Assembly (NCBI RefSeq): GCF_001552635.1 | Contig: NZ_BCRO01000011.1 | Span: 124,001-188,000, forward strand | Direction: 5' to 3' | Source: Actinomadura hibisca NBRC 15177 | GTDB lineage: Bacteria > Actinomycetota > Actinomycetes > Streptosporangiales > Streptosporangiaceae | DNA: 64,000 nucleotides | Shown: positions 35,426 to 45,675 of the stretch, piece by piece | How positions within the stretch are numbered: the stretch's first letter is position 1 | How the letters are laid out: each line of letters starts with the position of its first letter | Made by a program: the position numbers and the translations under genes | Notes under the pieces: generated by a model | The model's database searches: none | What the model saw: only the letters and a program-made list of their open reading frames with translations | What the model was told of the DNA's origin: nothing

Positions 35426-35921
35426 CAACACCACAAACCGTACAGAAGCTGAATTCTGTCCGGTATATCGCCGATGTTCTCAGCTTCCGAGCCAGGCCGC
35501 GATCAAGAGGGTTTTCGTCCTGCGAGGCATCCATGCGTCGAAACCAGAACCACCGGCCGTCGCCAGAGCCGCCCCCGCTTACCGGTCGAACCCGCCCCAT
35601 GGACGGCGCCCGGGAACCGGCGGTGTCGGCGGAGTCGCCGAACAGATCGTGTGTCGCGCGGTCCGTTCCGCTGACCTGGAGAAGCGGATCAACTACTTTG
35701 AGTGAGCGGAGTGGCACGAGATCCGGCCGCTCCGCATCCGCGGGTGTGTTCGCTCGTCCTGCGCCGGGGTGTCGAAACGGGTGATCTCCTGACCGTCCCG
35801 CCGCTTCTCCGAAGAAGGGTGGCCGGATGGCGGGATCGCCCGGACCGGCGCACCGGCCCCGGCAGGGTCGGCGACGCGCGCCCGCCGGTGTTCGCATCGA
35901 GCAACAGCGAGGGAGACAAGC
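35426..35921. other. Intergenic region, no convincing gene
   Basis: About 500 bp after the dikinase remnant. Several frames stay open by chance, but none has both a ribosome site and sensible codon use. It contains the promoter of the small secreted gene at 35922, which I cannot place exactly. Composition near 35440-35520 is less GC-rich than the neighbours, as expected for decayed sequence. Confidence 0.5.
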
Positions 35922-36367
35922 ATGATCGTCACTGTCATGGGCGGGATCGCCACCGCACTGATGACGCTGGTGACCGCCGGACCCGCCACCGCGCCCCAGC
36001 CCTGCAAGCCCATCGCCAAGGACCCCCGCGCCTCGGTCAAGGTCCACAGCGCGACCGTTCGGCCGGGCGGCCGTGACCTGGCGGTGAAGGTCACCTACGT
36101 GTGCCGCAAGGGCACCAGCCTGGCGGTGGTCGCCGCCCAGCCTCCCGGCAGCGGCGCCAAGGCCACGCGGATCGGCGCGGGCTCGGCCAAGCCGGTCTGC
36201 GACGGCGCTCCCCACACCACCACCGTCACCGCCAAGCCCGGCAAGCCCTTCGAGGGAACCTGGCGGCGCGGCACCCGCGCCACCGTCGGCGCCAACGTGC
36301 TGCTGGTCATCGACCGGTGCTCCTACCCGATGGCGCGCCACGTCATCTCCAGTGCGACCTTGAAGTA

Positions 36368-36368
<1 letters not shown>
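35922..36368 (+). CDS. Small secreted protein of unknown function
   Basis: A 148-aa protein with a signal-peptide-like N-terminus (MIVTVMGGIATALMTLVTAGPATA) and an AGGGAG ribosome site. The mature part is a beta-rich domain with four cysteines (CKPIAKDP, VTYVCRKGTSLAV, KPVCDGAPH, VIDRCSYP), enough for two disulfides. No named family is recognised. It is a single gene flanked by a remnant region and a hairpin. Confidence 0.72.
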
Positions 36369-38178
<1,810 letters not shown>

Positions 38179-38190
38179 TCCGGCCTGGGG

Positions 38191-38886
38191 TCAGCGGGTC
38201 CGCTGGAAGAGGGCGTGGAAGCGGTACGGGTAGTGGCCGCTGCCGCGGAAGTTCGCCCGCATCCCCCGGGCCGCCGCGAGTCTGGTGACTTCGGGCAGGT
38301 CGTACCAGTGGCCGATGTCGGGGGCGACCAGTTCCCGGACGGCGGACGCCAGCGCGCCCGGCAGGCTGCGGCGTCGGCCGCCGGTGAGGTCGCCTCCGGT
38401 CAGGTCGCCTCGGCCGTAGGCCAGGCGCATGCGCGACCAGGGGATGCCGGCGATGACGATCAGGCCGTCGGGGGCGAGCATGGCGGCGGCGTGGTCGAGG
38501 TGGCGGGCCATCTGGCCGCGGTCCCAGTACTGGGCGACGTGGCTGGAGAAGATCAGGTCGAAGCGTTCGTCGGTGCGGAACCGGGAGGCGTCCGCGGTGC
38601 GCAGGTCGGTGCGGGGGAAGCGGGCGCGGAACTGGTCCAGCATGGCTTGGGAGAAGTCGACGCCCAGGTAGCGGGACGCCTGGTTGAATCCCAGCAGGTC
38701 GAACAGGGCTCCGTCCCCGCAGCCGATCTCAAGGACGCGGTCGGCGCGGTGGGCGGCGAACAGGTTGCGGAGTTCGCCGGCGAGGTCCTGGTAGGCGTCC
38801 TCGGTCTCCTTGGCGTGTTGCGGGTTCCGCTGGTCCGCCCAGTGCTCGTACCAGTGTTGCCGGCGTGTTCTCAGCGTGCTCGCCAT
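38191..38886 (-). CDS. Class I SAM-dependent methyltransferase
   Basis: A 231-aa methyltransferase with the glycine loop VLEIGCGDGALFDLL (residues about 50-64), the acidic VDFSQAMLDQF, the TADASRF adenine-binding loop and LIFSSHVAQYW. The substrate is not evident. It lies 21 bp downstream of the LysR gene on the same strand, so the pair is probably co-transcribed and may belong to the biosynthetic cluster that diverges from it. A short DLTGG-DLTGG duplication is seen near residue 165. Confidence 0.82.
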   Translation of the reverse strand: MASTLRTRRQHWYEHWADQRNPQHAKETEDAYQDLAGELRNLFAAHRADRVLEIGCGDGALFDLLGFNQASRYLGVDFSQAMLDQFRARFPRTDLRTADASRFRTDERFDLIFSSHVAQYWDRGQMARHLDHAAAMLAPDGLIVIAGIPWSRMRLAYGRGDLTGGDLTGGRRRSLPGALASAVRELVAPDIGHWYDLPEVTRLAAARGMRANFRGSGHYPYRFHALFQRTR

Positions 38887-38907
38887 GTTGTGCTCCTGTG
38901 AGTGGGG

Positions 38908-39804
38908 TCAGCGGCCGGGCCGGGCGTCCTCTTCGACGATGCGCGTGATGTCGTCGATGAGGGCGGCGACCGCTCCGGTTTCGGCGCTGTCGCGGCGCCA
39001 CACCATCTGGGTGTAGGTCTTGGTCCTGGGTCGCCAGGGGACTTCGGCCAGCGTTCCTTCGGCGAGTTCCGTCTCGACGGCCGCCGACGGGATAATCGAC
39101 AGGCCGACGCCGTTGGCGACCGTGCTTTTCGTGGCGTCGATGGAATCGAGGACGAAGGTCCGGGGCCATTCCCCGCCGAGGCTTTCCATGAGCCGCTGGT
39201 GGTAATGGGCGCCGTTGTCGCAGCGTACCCAGGTCGAGCGGCGGAGTTCGTCGGGGGTGACGGTGTTCTCCGCCAGAAGGGCGTGCCGGGGAGAGGCCAG
39301 GACGCTGAGCGGTTCGGGGCACAATACGCGGCGCTGGAGATCGCCGACGTCGCGCAGGACGTCGATGAACAGGGCGCAGTCGAGGTCGCCCTGCTGGACG
39401 CCGGCGATCGAGTCGTCGGCGCCGGTGCGGTACAGGTCGATCTCCAGGGCCGGGTAGCGCAGGTAGACGTACTCGATGAGCGGGAGCAGGCGGGAGGCGG
39501 TCAGGCATTCGGTCGAGCCGACCGACAGCCGTCCGCTGGGCTGGTGCCGGCCGGCGCGCGCCACGCCCTTGGCCTGCCTGGTCAGGCGGATGATGTTGCG
39601 CGCCAGCGGGAGCAGTTCGGCGCCGGCGCTGGTCGGCCTGATCCCCTTGGGCAGGCGTTCCAGCAGGGGGGTGCCGAGCTGGGTCTCCAGCGACTTGATC
39701 CGGGCGGTGACGGTGGGCTGGGAGAGGTTGAGCCGTGCGGCGGCGCGGGTGAAGCTCTCGATTTCCACGACTGTCACGAAAGCTTCCAGCCGGGCCACGT
39801 CCAT
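38908..39804 (-). CDS. LysR-family transcriptional regulator
   Basis: A 298-aa LysR protein. The N-terminal helix-turn-helix reads FTRAAARLNLSQPTVTARIKSLE with LGTPLLERLPKG; residues about 90-295 form the effector-binding domain (GRLSVGSTECLTASRLLP onward). The start at 39804 follows AAGGAG; a longer upstream frame was rejected. It diverges from the aminotransferase-led operon across about 390 bp that contain an inverted repeat, the classic layout for a LysR activator of the facing operon. Confidence 0.92.
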   Translation of the reverse strand: MDVARLEAFVTVVEIESFTRAAARLNLSQPTVTARIKSLETQLGTPLLERLPKGIRPTSAGAELLPLARNIIRLTRQAKGVARAGRHQPSGRLSVGSTECLTASRLLPLIEYVYLRYPALEIDLYRTGADDSIAGVQQGDLDCALFIDVLRDVGDLQRRVLCPEPLSVLASPRHALLAENTVTPDELRRSTWVRCDNGAHYHQRLMESLGGEWPRTFVLDSIDATKSTVANGVGLSIIPSAAVETELAEGTLAEVPWRPRTKTYTQMVWRRDSAETGAVAALIDDITRIVEEDARPGR

Positions 39805-40058
39805 GCGCTGCTCCTTTTCGGGGGTGCTTTGTAGGCTCGGGTCGCTACGGATGGCTGTCACGCGGGCGGAATTCAGCAATTCCGAGGGAGCGCTGGGGCG
39901 GTTGCCGGAGAACGGACCACGTGCCAGTACCCCCATCGTCCACGCGTACACACTGCCGTGCAAATTGTGCTCTGGCCTGCGGCATGACCGTTTCTGTCCA
40001 GTGGTCCGACCCGCTCCGCAACAAGATCCAAAACTGGGGTTCCCCGCTGTTCAGCGAC

Positions 40059-40096
40059 GATAAGGATCCTCTATGGGGAAATGAGGTTTCCTTATC
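40059..40096. promoter_or_regulatory. Inverted repeat in the LysR / biosynthetic-operon intergenic region
   Basis: GATAAGGA (40059-40066) and its exact complement TCCTTATC (40089-40096) are 22 bp apart, with a nested CCTC/GAGG pair inside. The surrounding 39950-40150 region is AT-richer than the genes. A LysR dimer pair could bind here; the binding is inferred. Confidence 0.5.
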
Positions 40097-40193
40097 GGAC
40101 GGACCGCCACGGTCCATTGAATTGCGCTGGGGACGCGTGTTTGCCTCGTGGTGGAAGGCAGTCGTGAAGTGCGATCCCCGAGGAGGAATCCTG

Positions 40194-40283
40194 ATGGCAG
40201 ACGGCGCGCTGGAAGGGCCGCCCGCACGCGCCGGGCGTCCCGGACGTCCAGGTGCGTGCCCTGTCGGCGGGGCCGCCCTATGA
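40194..40283 (+). CDS. 29-aa ORF coupled to the aminotransferase
   Basis: A textbook AGGAGGA ribosome site stands before an ATG that opens a 29-residue frame (MADGALEGPPARAGRPGRPG, then ACPVGGAAL). Its TGA overlaps the aminotransferase ATG as ATGA, while that ATG has no ribosome site of its own. It most likely delivers ribosomes to the first biosynthetic gene. It could instead be a real small peptide, but nothing in it resembles a RiPP precursor. Confidence 0.5.
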   Translation: MADGALEGPPARAGRPGRPGACPVGGAAL

Positions 40284-41587
40284 CGACGGATCTGCTGTGG
40301 TCCCCGCCGTGCCCCGGCACGGGCATGTCGCCCAACCTGCGGCTGAACGAGATCGTGACCGACCGCAGGCGGCACGGCCTGGACACCCTCCACCTGGGGT
40401 TCGGGGAGGCCCGCCTCCCGCTGGTCCCCGAGCTGGAGGAGGTGCTGGCCGGCGCCGCCGCCGACACCGCCTACGCCCCCGTGGCGGGCACGCCCGCCGC
40501 CCGCGAGGCGGTGGCGGGCTACTTCCGTCGCCGGCGGCTGCCCACCCACCCCGCGCAGGTCGTGCTGGCGCCCGGCAGCAAGCCGCTGCTGTTCGCGGTC
40601 TTCACGGCGCTCGGCGGTGACGTCTACCTTCCCGCGCCCTGCTGGAACAGCTACGCGCCGCAGGTCGCGCTGAGCGGCCGCGCCCCGGTGCCGGTGCCGA
40701 TCGGCGGGACCTACGGCGGGCTGCCCGACCCCGCGCTGCTGGAGCGGCGCATCGGGGAGGACCTGCGGCGCGGGGTCCGGCCCGCCGCGGTCGTCGTCAA
40801 CTCCCCCGACAACCCGACCGGCACCAGCGTGCCGCGCGAGGCGATGCGGGAGTTGTGCCGGGTGGCCCGGGACGCCGGTCTCACGCTGGTCTCCGACGAG
40901 ATCTACCGGGACCTGCACCACGAGGGCGGCGACCGGTTCGCCAGCCCGGCCGAGCTGGCCCCCGAGCGCACGGTCGTGTGCACGGGCCTGTCGAAGAGCC
41001 TGGCCATCGGCGGCTGGCGGATCGGCGGCGCGCGGTTCCCGGCCGGGGCGTCCGGCGCGGGCCTGCGCGACCGGACGCTCGCGGTCGCCAGCGAGGTCTG
41101 GTCGGCGCTGGCCGCGCCGATGCAGGCGGTGGCCGCCTACGCCTTCGCCGAGCCGCCGGCGATCACCGAGCGGCTGCGCCGCAGCGCGCGCATGCACGGC
41201 AGCGTCTCGCGCGCCTGCCACACGATCTGCCGCTCGCACGGCGCGGCGGCGCGGCGGCCCACGGCGGGCTTCTACGTCTACGCCGACTTCGAGGCGCGGC
41301 GCCGCGACCTGGCCCGGCACGGGGTCGTGGACTCGGCGTCGCTGGCCCAGCAGTTGCTCGACCGGTTCGGCATCGCCGTGCTGGGCGGTCACCACCTGGG
41401 CGACGACCCGCGGCGGCTGGCGTTCAAGGTGGCCACCACCGGGTTCGTCGGCGAGACGCCCGAGGAGCAGTCGGCCGCCCTGGACGCGGCCGACGCCGCC
41501 GGGCTCCCCCACGTGCGCCGCCGGCTGCGGTGGCTGGACTCCGCCCTCGCCGCCCTGACCGCGCCCCCCACCGATTGGACACGATGA
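40280..41587 (+). CDS. Class I/II PLP-dependent aminotransferase
   Basis: A 435-aa fold-type I aminotransferase. Visible are YAPVAGTPAAREAVAGYF, VLAPGSKPLLF, NSPDNPTGTSVP (substrate/PLP loop), LVSDEIYRDL and the Schiff-base lysine in TGLSKSLAIGGWRIGG. It transfers an amino group between an amino acid and a keto acid; the acid cannot be read. It is the first full-size gene of the divergent biosynthetic operon, coupled to a 29-aa ORF upstream and to a carrier protein downstream by ATGA overlaps. Confidence 0.9.
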   Translation: MTTDLLWSPPCPGTGMSPNLRLNEIVTDRRRHGLDTLHLGFGEARLPLVPELEEVLAGAAADTAYAPVAGTPAAREAVAGYFRRRRLPTHPAQVVLAPGSKPLLFAVFTALGGDVYLPAPCWNSYAPQVALSGRAPVPVPIGGTYGGLPDPALLERRIGEDLRRGVRPAAVVVNSPDNPTGTSVPREAMRELCRVARDAGLTLVSDEIYRDLHHEGGDRFASPAELAPERTVVCTGLSKSLAIGGWRIGGARFPAGASGAGLRDRTLAVASEVWSALAAPMQAVAAYAFAEPPAITERLRRSARMHGSVSRACHTICRSHGAAARRPTAGFYVYADFEARRRDLARHGVVDSASLAQQLLDRFGIAVLGGHHLGDDPRRLAFKVATTGFVGETPEEQSAALDAADAAGLPHVRRRLRWLDSALAALTAPPTDWTR

Positions 41588-41868
41588 TGCATCCACCCAC
41601 CCGCGCCGACCTGCAGCGCCTCGTCACCGCCACGGTGTGCGGGCACCTGCATCTGGACGCCGAAACCCTCGACCCGGACACCGACCTGCGCGGGCTGCGC
41701 GCCTTCTCCTCCTTCGCAGCGGTCACGATCCTGGAACGGCTCGAAGAGGACCTCGGCGTCGAGGTGCCCGCCGAGCGGCTCACGGCCGAACGACTGTGCT
41801 CGGTGGTAGCGCTCACCGACCTGTTCGCACAGTCGTTGTCGGAACGGCGGGCGGTGAGCAGCCCATGA
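41584..41868 (+). CDS. Acyl carrier protein with atypical attachment motif
   Basis: A 94-aa carrier protein. The helix II region reads AFSSFAAVTILERLEEDLGVEVP; the usual D-S-L is replaced by S-S-F, with Ser43 in the phosphopantetheine position. The helix III LCSVVALTDLF is typical. It is coupled by ATGA overlaps to both neighbours. It would carry the acid activated by one of the adenylating ligases; the altered motif may need the dedicated phosphopantetheinyl transferase encoded in this cluster. Confidence 0.72.
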   Translation: MMHPPTRADLQRLVTATVCGHLHLDAETLDPDTDLRGLRAFSSFAAVTILERLEEDLGVEVPAERLTAERLCSVVALTDLFAQSLSERRAVSSP

Positions 41869-43013
41869 CCGTCACCACGCAGACCGAGAACCCGGTCGAG
41901 ACCGTCGCCCGCGCCGCCGCGCTGCACGCCGACCGCAACGACGCCGAGGCCCGCTTCCCCGTCGAGGCGCTGGAGGAGATGCGCGCCACCGGCCTGCTGG
42001 GCTGCCTGGTGCCGCCCGAGTACGGCGGGCCCGGCCGGTCGGCCCGCGAGATGGCCGACGCCGCCCACCGGCTGGCGCGCCACTGCACCTCCACCGCCAT
42101 GATCTTCGCGATGCACTGCCAGCAGACCGCGGCGATCACCGGCCACGCGTCGCCGGAGCTGCGCCGGGACCTGCTGCCGCGCGTCGCCGCGGGCGAGCTG
42201 TACCTGGCGTCGGTCACCACCGAGCTGAAGACCGGCGGGCACCTGCTCAGCTCCGCCGCCGAGTCGTCGCAGGCCGGGGGGCGGCTGCGGATCGACCGCT
42301 TCGCGCCGGTCTGCACCGGCGGCTCGGTCGCCGACGGCTTCCTCATCTCGATGTTGTCGCCGACGGCGACGCGCGAGACCGACACCTCCCTGGTCTACGC
42401 CGACCGGTCCCAGCTGGAGGTGCTGCCGAAGGGCGGCTGGAACCCGCTGGGCATGCGGGCCACCGACAGCCGGCCGCTGCAGCTGACCGGCTGGGTGCCC
42501 GTGGAGCAGACGGTGGGGGCCGACGGCGGGTTCCGCCGGATCGTGGTGGACACCTTCGCCCCGCTGGGCCACATCGGCTGGGCCGCGTGCTGGCTGGGCT
42601 GCGCCGACGGCGCGCTGGCCCGCGTGGCGCAGCGGCTGCGCCGCCGGGGCAGCGGCCTGCCCGAACTCGCGCGGCGGCGGCTGGCGCGCGTCCGGATGCG
42701 CTCGGACGCCGTCCACGCGATGCTGCGCCAGGCCGCCGGGGAGTACGACCGCAGCCCGCGCGCCCTCACCACGGCGGCCGGGCAGCTCCTGGTCAACGGC
42801 CTGAAGGTCTTCGCCTCCGAGCAGACCCTGCGGATGGCCGACGAGCTGATCGAGCTGGCCGGGATGAAGGACGGCTACATGAACGACTCCCCGCTGGCCC
42901 TGGAACGGGCCTGGCGCGACCTGAGGTCGGCCCCGCTGAACTACGGCAACGACCGGTTGGAGGAGGCGGGCGGCTCGCTCGTGCTCATGGACCCGGAGAC
43001 CAGCCATGTCTGA
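41865..43013 (+). CDS. Acyl-CoA/acyl-ACP dehydrogenase-like flavoprotein (1)
   Basis: A 382-aa flavoenzyme of the acyl-CoA dehydrogenase fold. The N-terminal helical domain (GLLGCLVPPEYGGPGRSAREM), the central LASVTTELKTGG strand region and the C-terminal helices ending in AGMKDGYMNDSPLALERAWRD and LRSAPLNYGNDRL are visible. Its place between a carrier protein and an adenylating ligase suggests it oxidises an acyl chain tethered to the carrier, as prolyl/aminoacyl-ACP dehydrogenases do. The product (desaturated or beta-oxidised) cannot be told. It overlaps the next gene by 8 nt. Confidence 0.85.
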   Translation: MTVTTQTENPVETVARAAALHADRNDAEARFPVEALEEMRATGLLGCLVPPEYGGPGRSAREMADAAHRLARHCTSTAMIFAMHCQQTAAITGHASPELRRDLLPRVAAGELYLASVTTELKTGGHLLSSAAESSQAGGRLRIDRFAPVCTGGSVADGFLISMLSPTATRETDTSLVYADRSQLEVLPKGGWNPLGMRATDSRPLQLTGWVPVEQTVGADGGFRRIVVDTFAPLGHIGWAACWLGCADGALARVAQRLRRRGSGLPELARRRLARVRMRSDAVHAMLRQAAGEYDRSPRALTTAAGQLLVNGLKVFASEQTLRMADELIELAGMKDGYMNDSPLALERAWRDLRSAPLNYGNDRLEEAGGSLVLMDPETSHV

Positions 43014-44490
43014 GCCCCGCGACCTGTTCGCCTGGTTCGACCGCGCGGCCGCCGCCCACCCCCGCGCCGTCGCGCTGGTGGCGGACGGCCACGAGATGAC
43101 CTACGACCGGCTCGCCGCCGCCGTGGCGGACGCGGCGGAGCACCTGGCGCGCTCGCTGCCACCGGCGGCCCGCGTCGGCGTCCTGGCGACCCGGACCGCC
43201 GACGCCTACGTGGCCTACCTGGCGGTGCTGCGGGCCGGGCGCACCGTCGTGCCGCTCCACCCGTCGTTCCCGGCCGCCCGCACCCTCCAGACGCTCGACT
43301 CCGCGTCGGTGCACGCTGTGGTCGGCGACCCCGGAGGACTGGAGCGGCTGCGGCTGCCGTGGCGCGACGCCGGCCGCCTGCCCGGGACGTCGTGGCCGCT
43401 GCGCGTCGACCCGGCGCGGCCCGCGCCCGCAGGCGACGACGCCCCCGCCTACGTGCTGTTCACCTCGGGGACGACCGGCAAGCCCAAGGGCATCCCCATC
43501 GGCCACGCCAACGTGTCGGCCTACCTGGAGCGGTTCGCGGCGGTCCGGCCGGTCGGGCCCGGGGAGCGGGCCAGCCAGTGCTTCGACCTGACCTTCGACC
43601 CGTCGGTCTCCGACATGTTCGCCACCTGGGGCGCGGGGGCCACGCTGGTGGTCCCCACCGGCGACCAGCTGCGCGACCCGGTGGCCTTCGTCAACGACTT
43701 CGGCGTCGACCACTGGTCGTCGGTCCCCTCGGTCGCCTCGCTCGCCCGGCGGATGCGGCGGCTGTCCCCCGGCGCGATGCCGCGGCTGAGGACCGCCTGC
43801 TTCGCGGGCGAGGCGCTGACGCTCTCGCAGGCGCGCGCCTGGCGCGCGGCCGCCCCGGGCTGCCGCGTCTGGAACGCCTACGGCCCCACCGAGGTCACCA
43901 TCACCTGCTCGGCGTACCGGCTGCCCGACAACGTGGCCGACTGGCCCGAGACCAGGAACGGCACCGTGCCGATCGGCACGCCCTACCCGGACGTGCGGTG
44001 GCGCATCGAACCGGCCGCCGACCCGTCCGAGTCGAGCGGGGAGTTGTGGCTGGCCGGTCCGCAGCGCTTCGCCGGATACCTCGATCCGGCCGACAACACC
44101 GGACGGTTCTCCCCCGGCGCACCCTCCGGCCGGGCACCGGACGCCGAGGCGTTCTACCGGACCGGCGACAACGTCGCCGACACCCCCGACGGCCTGCTCC
44201 ACCTGGGCCGGCTCGACCAGCAGGTGCAGGTCAACGGGTACCGGGTGGAGCTGTCGGAGGTCGAAGGGGCCCTGCGCGGCCACCCGGCCGTCGACGAGGC
44301 CGTGGCGTTCCTGGCCGACGGCGAGCTGGTCGCGGTGCACACCGGGACGCCGGGCGAGACCGGGACGATCCTGGACGCCGTCGCGCGGCGGCTGCCGCCC
44401 TACATGGTGCCCAGCCGCATCTGGCACGAGCCGTCGTTGCCGCTCAACGCCAACGGCAAGATCGACCGCCGCGTTCTCCAGACCCGCTGA
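43006..44490 (+). CDS. Free-standing amino-acid-adenylating ligase (1)
   Basis: A 494-aa AMP-forming ligase resembling stand-alone NRPS adenylation domains. It has YVLFTSGTTGKPKGIPIGH, FDLTFDPSVSDMF, NAYGPTEVTITC, YRTGDNV, GRLDQQVQVNGYRVE and the C-terminal lysine in LNANGKIDRR. It should activate an amino or other acid as the adenylate and load it onto one of the two carrier proteins. Substrate residues cannot be interpreted reliably by eye. No condensation domain is attached. Confidence 0.9.
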   Translation: MSEPRDLFAWFDRAAAAHPRAVALVADGHEMTYDRLAAAVADAAEHLARSLPPAARVGVLATRTADAYVAYLAVLRAGRTVVPLHPSFPAARTLQTLDSASVHAVVGDPGGLERLRLPWRDAGRLPGTSWPLRVDPARPAPAGDDAPAYVLFTSGTTGKPKGIPIGHANVSAYLERFAAVRPVGPGERASQCFDLTFDPSVSDMFATWGAGATLVVPTGDQLRDPVAFVNDFGVDHWSSVPSVASLARRMRRLSPGAMPRLRTACFAGEALTLSQARAWRAAAPGCRVWNAYGPTEVTITCSAYRLPDNVADWPETRNGTVPIGTPYPDVRWRIEPAADPSESSGELWLAGPQRFAGYLDPADNTGRFSPGAPSGRAPDAEAFYRTGDNVADTPDGLLHLGRLDQQVQVNGYRVELSEVEGALRGHPAVDEAVAFLADGELVAVHTGTPGETGTILDAVARRLPPYMVPSRIWHEPSLPLNANGKIDRRVLQTR

Positions 44491-44526
44491 CCCGCCGATC
44501 CGCAGCCGATCCGCAAAGGAGAGACC

Positions 44527-45399
44527 GTGCCGACACCCGACACCGCCACCGCGCCCCTGACGGCGTCCTCCTGCGTCGAGGCCCTGGGAACCCTGGAGCC
44601 GAAGACCTACGACTGCGTCCAGTCCAACCTCGCCCTGCTCGCCAACGCCGCCCGCGGCCCCGGCGCGTCCGTGCGGCTCGGCCGCGAGCTGAGCATCGTC
44701 CCGCGCGCCCTGCCCGACGGCCTGGCGACGGTGGACCCCGCGCCGGAGGACGAGGTCGCCCGCTGCGCGCGGCTGCTGTCCCTCACCGGCGAGGCGGCGG
44801 ACGGGACCGTGCGGGCGGACGCGCTGCCCGCGCTGGCGGCCGAGACCGTCTGCTACGCGATCGGCGACGCCCACGACATGCCGTGGCTGCCCTACGCGGG
44901 GCAGGCCCACATGCCGCACAGCTTCCTGGTCGCCCGCAACGACCGGGCGACGGCCCTGGTCGTGGACGCCTACGACAACCAGACCGAATGGGGGCCCGCC
45001 GAGCCCGGCGCGTGGCGGATCCCCTGGGCCGACCTGCCCTCCTCGCTGCGGGTGTGGCGCTGGCACGTCCCCCCGGAGGGGCCACCGCCCCCGACGCGGG
45101 TCGAACGCCACGGGATCGGCCCCTACCTGGCGGCGTTCCGCGACCACCCCGACCGCGGCCGGGCCTGGGAGCAGCTCACCGTGGAGACCTGGCTGCTGGC
45201 CCGGCGGCACGCGCTGTTCGCCCGCGCCCACGACCACCTGCCCGCCGCAGGCGACGCCCAGGACCGGTGGCAGCGGCTGGCCGCCGACGTCTTCCTGGGC
45301 TGCCGGCGGGTGCGCCGGGGCCGCCCCGAGCCGCGCGGCGCGCTCGACGACCTCGAACGCCTGCTCACCGAACCCGCCCCCACCGCCGAACTGGAGTGA
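44527..45399 (+). CDS. BtrH/C39-like putative acyl-ACP acyltransferase
   Basis: A 290-aa protein from a GTG after AAAGGAGAG. The pattern YDCVQSNLALLAN (Cys30), MPHSFLVARN (His131) and VVDAYDN (Asp147/Asn151) matches the Cys-His-Asp layout of papain-like C39 folds such as the N-domain of butirosin BtrH, which moves an acyl group from a carrier protein to an amine. It stands between an adenylating ligase and a carrier protein, which fits that role. The similarity is weak and could reflect another C39-like hydrolase. The C-terminal 130 residues are helical. Confidence 0.6.
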   Translation: MPTPDTATAPLTASSCVEALGTLEPKTYDCVQSNLALLANAARGPGASVRLGRELSIVPRALPDGLATVDPAPEDEVARCARLLSLTGEAADGTVRADALPALAAETVCYAIGDAHDMPWLPYAGQAHMPHSFLVARNDRATALVVDAYDNQTEWGPAEPGAWRIPWADLPSSLRVWRWHVPPEGPPPPTRVERHGIGPYLAAFRDHPDRGRAWEQLTVETWLLARRHALFARAHDHLPAAGDAQDRWQRLAADVFLGCRRVRRGRPEPRGALDDLERLLTEPAPTAELE

Positions 45400-45402
45400 G
45401 AC

Positions 45403-45675
45403 ATGATCGAACAGGGCTTCGCCGACCTGCTGGCCGACCACCTGCCCGAGGCGCCGCGGCCGATCACCGAGCAGGTGCGGCTGCGCGACGCGGGCCTGGA
45501 CTCGGTGCACTCGATCGACCTGCTGCTGGCCATCGAGGACGCCTACGGCATCGAGTTCCCCGCCCACCTGCTCAACGACGAGACCTTCGACACCGCCGGC
45601 AGCCTGTGGGCCGCCGTCGACGGCACGGTGCGGGGCGCGGCCTCCCCCGCCGGGAACGGCGGCCGCTATGGCTGA
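45403..45675 (+). CDS. Acyl carrier protein with standard DS motif
   Basis: A 90-aa carrier protein. The attachment site is GLDSVHSIDLLLAIEDAYG with Ser34 for the 4'-phosphopantetheine arm, followed by IEFPAHLLNDETFDTAGSLW. GGAGTGAG precedes the ATG, four bases after the previous stop. Its last codons overlap the second dehydrogenase gene by 8 nt, suggesting that this carrier presents the substrate to that enzyme. Confidence 0.85.
   Translation: MIEQGFADLLADHLPEAPRPITEQVRLRDAGLDSVHSIDLLLAIEDAYGIEFPAHLLNDETFDTAGSLWAAVDGTVRGAASPAGNGGRYG

Noticed and set aside
35266..35784. 172-aa open frame across the dikinase remnant
   Set aside because: It joins two out-of-phase fragments of a decayed gene and has no ribosome site.
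38191..38901. + strand frames opposite the methyltransferase
   Set aside because: Low-complexity antisense frames; the minus strand has the SAM-binding motifs.
40194..40283. RiPP precursor peptide
   Set aside because: The 29-aa frame has no recognisable leader/core pattern and no RiPP-type modifying enzyme is adjacent; translational coupling is the simpler explanation.
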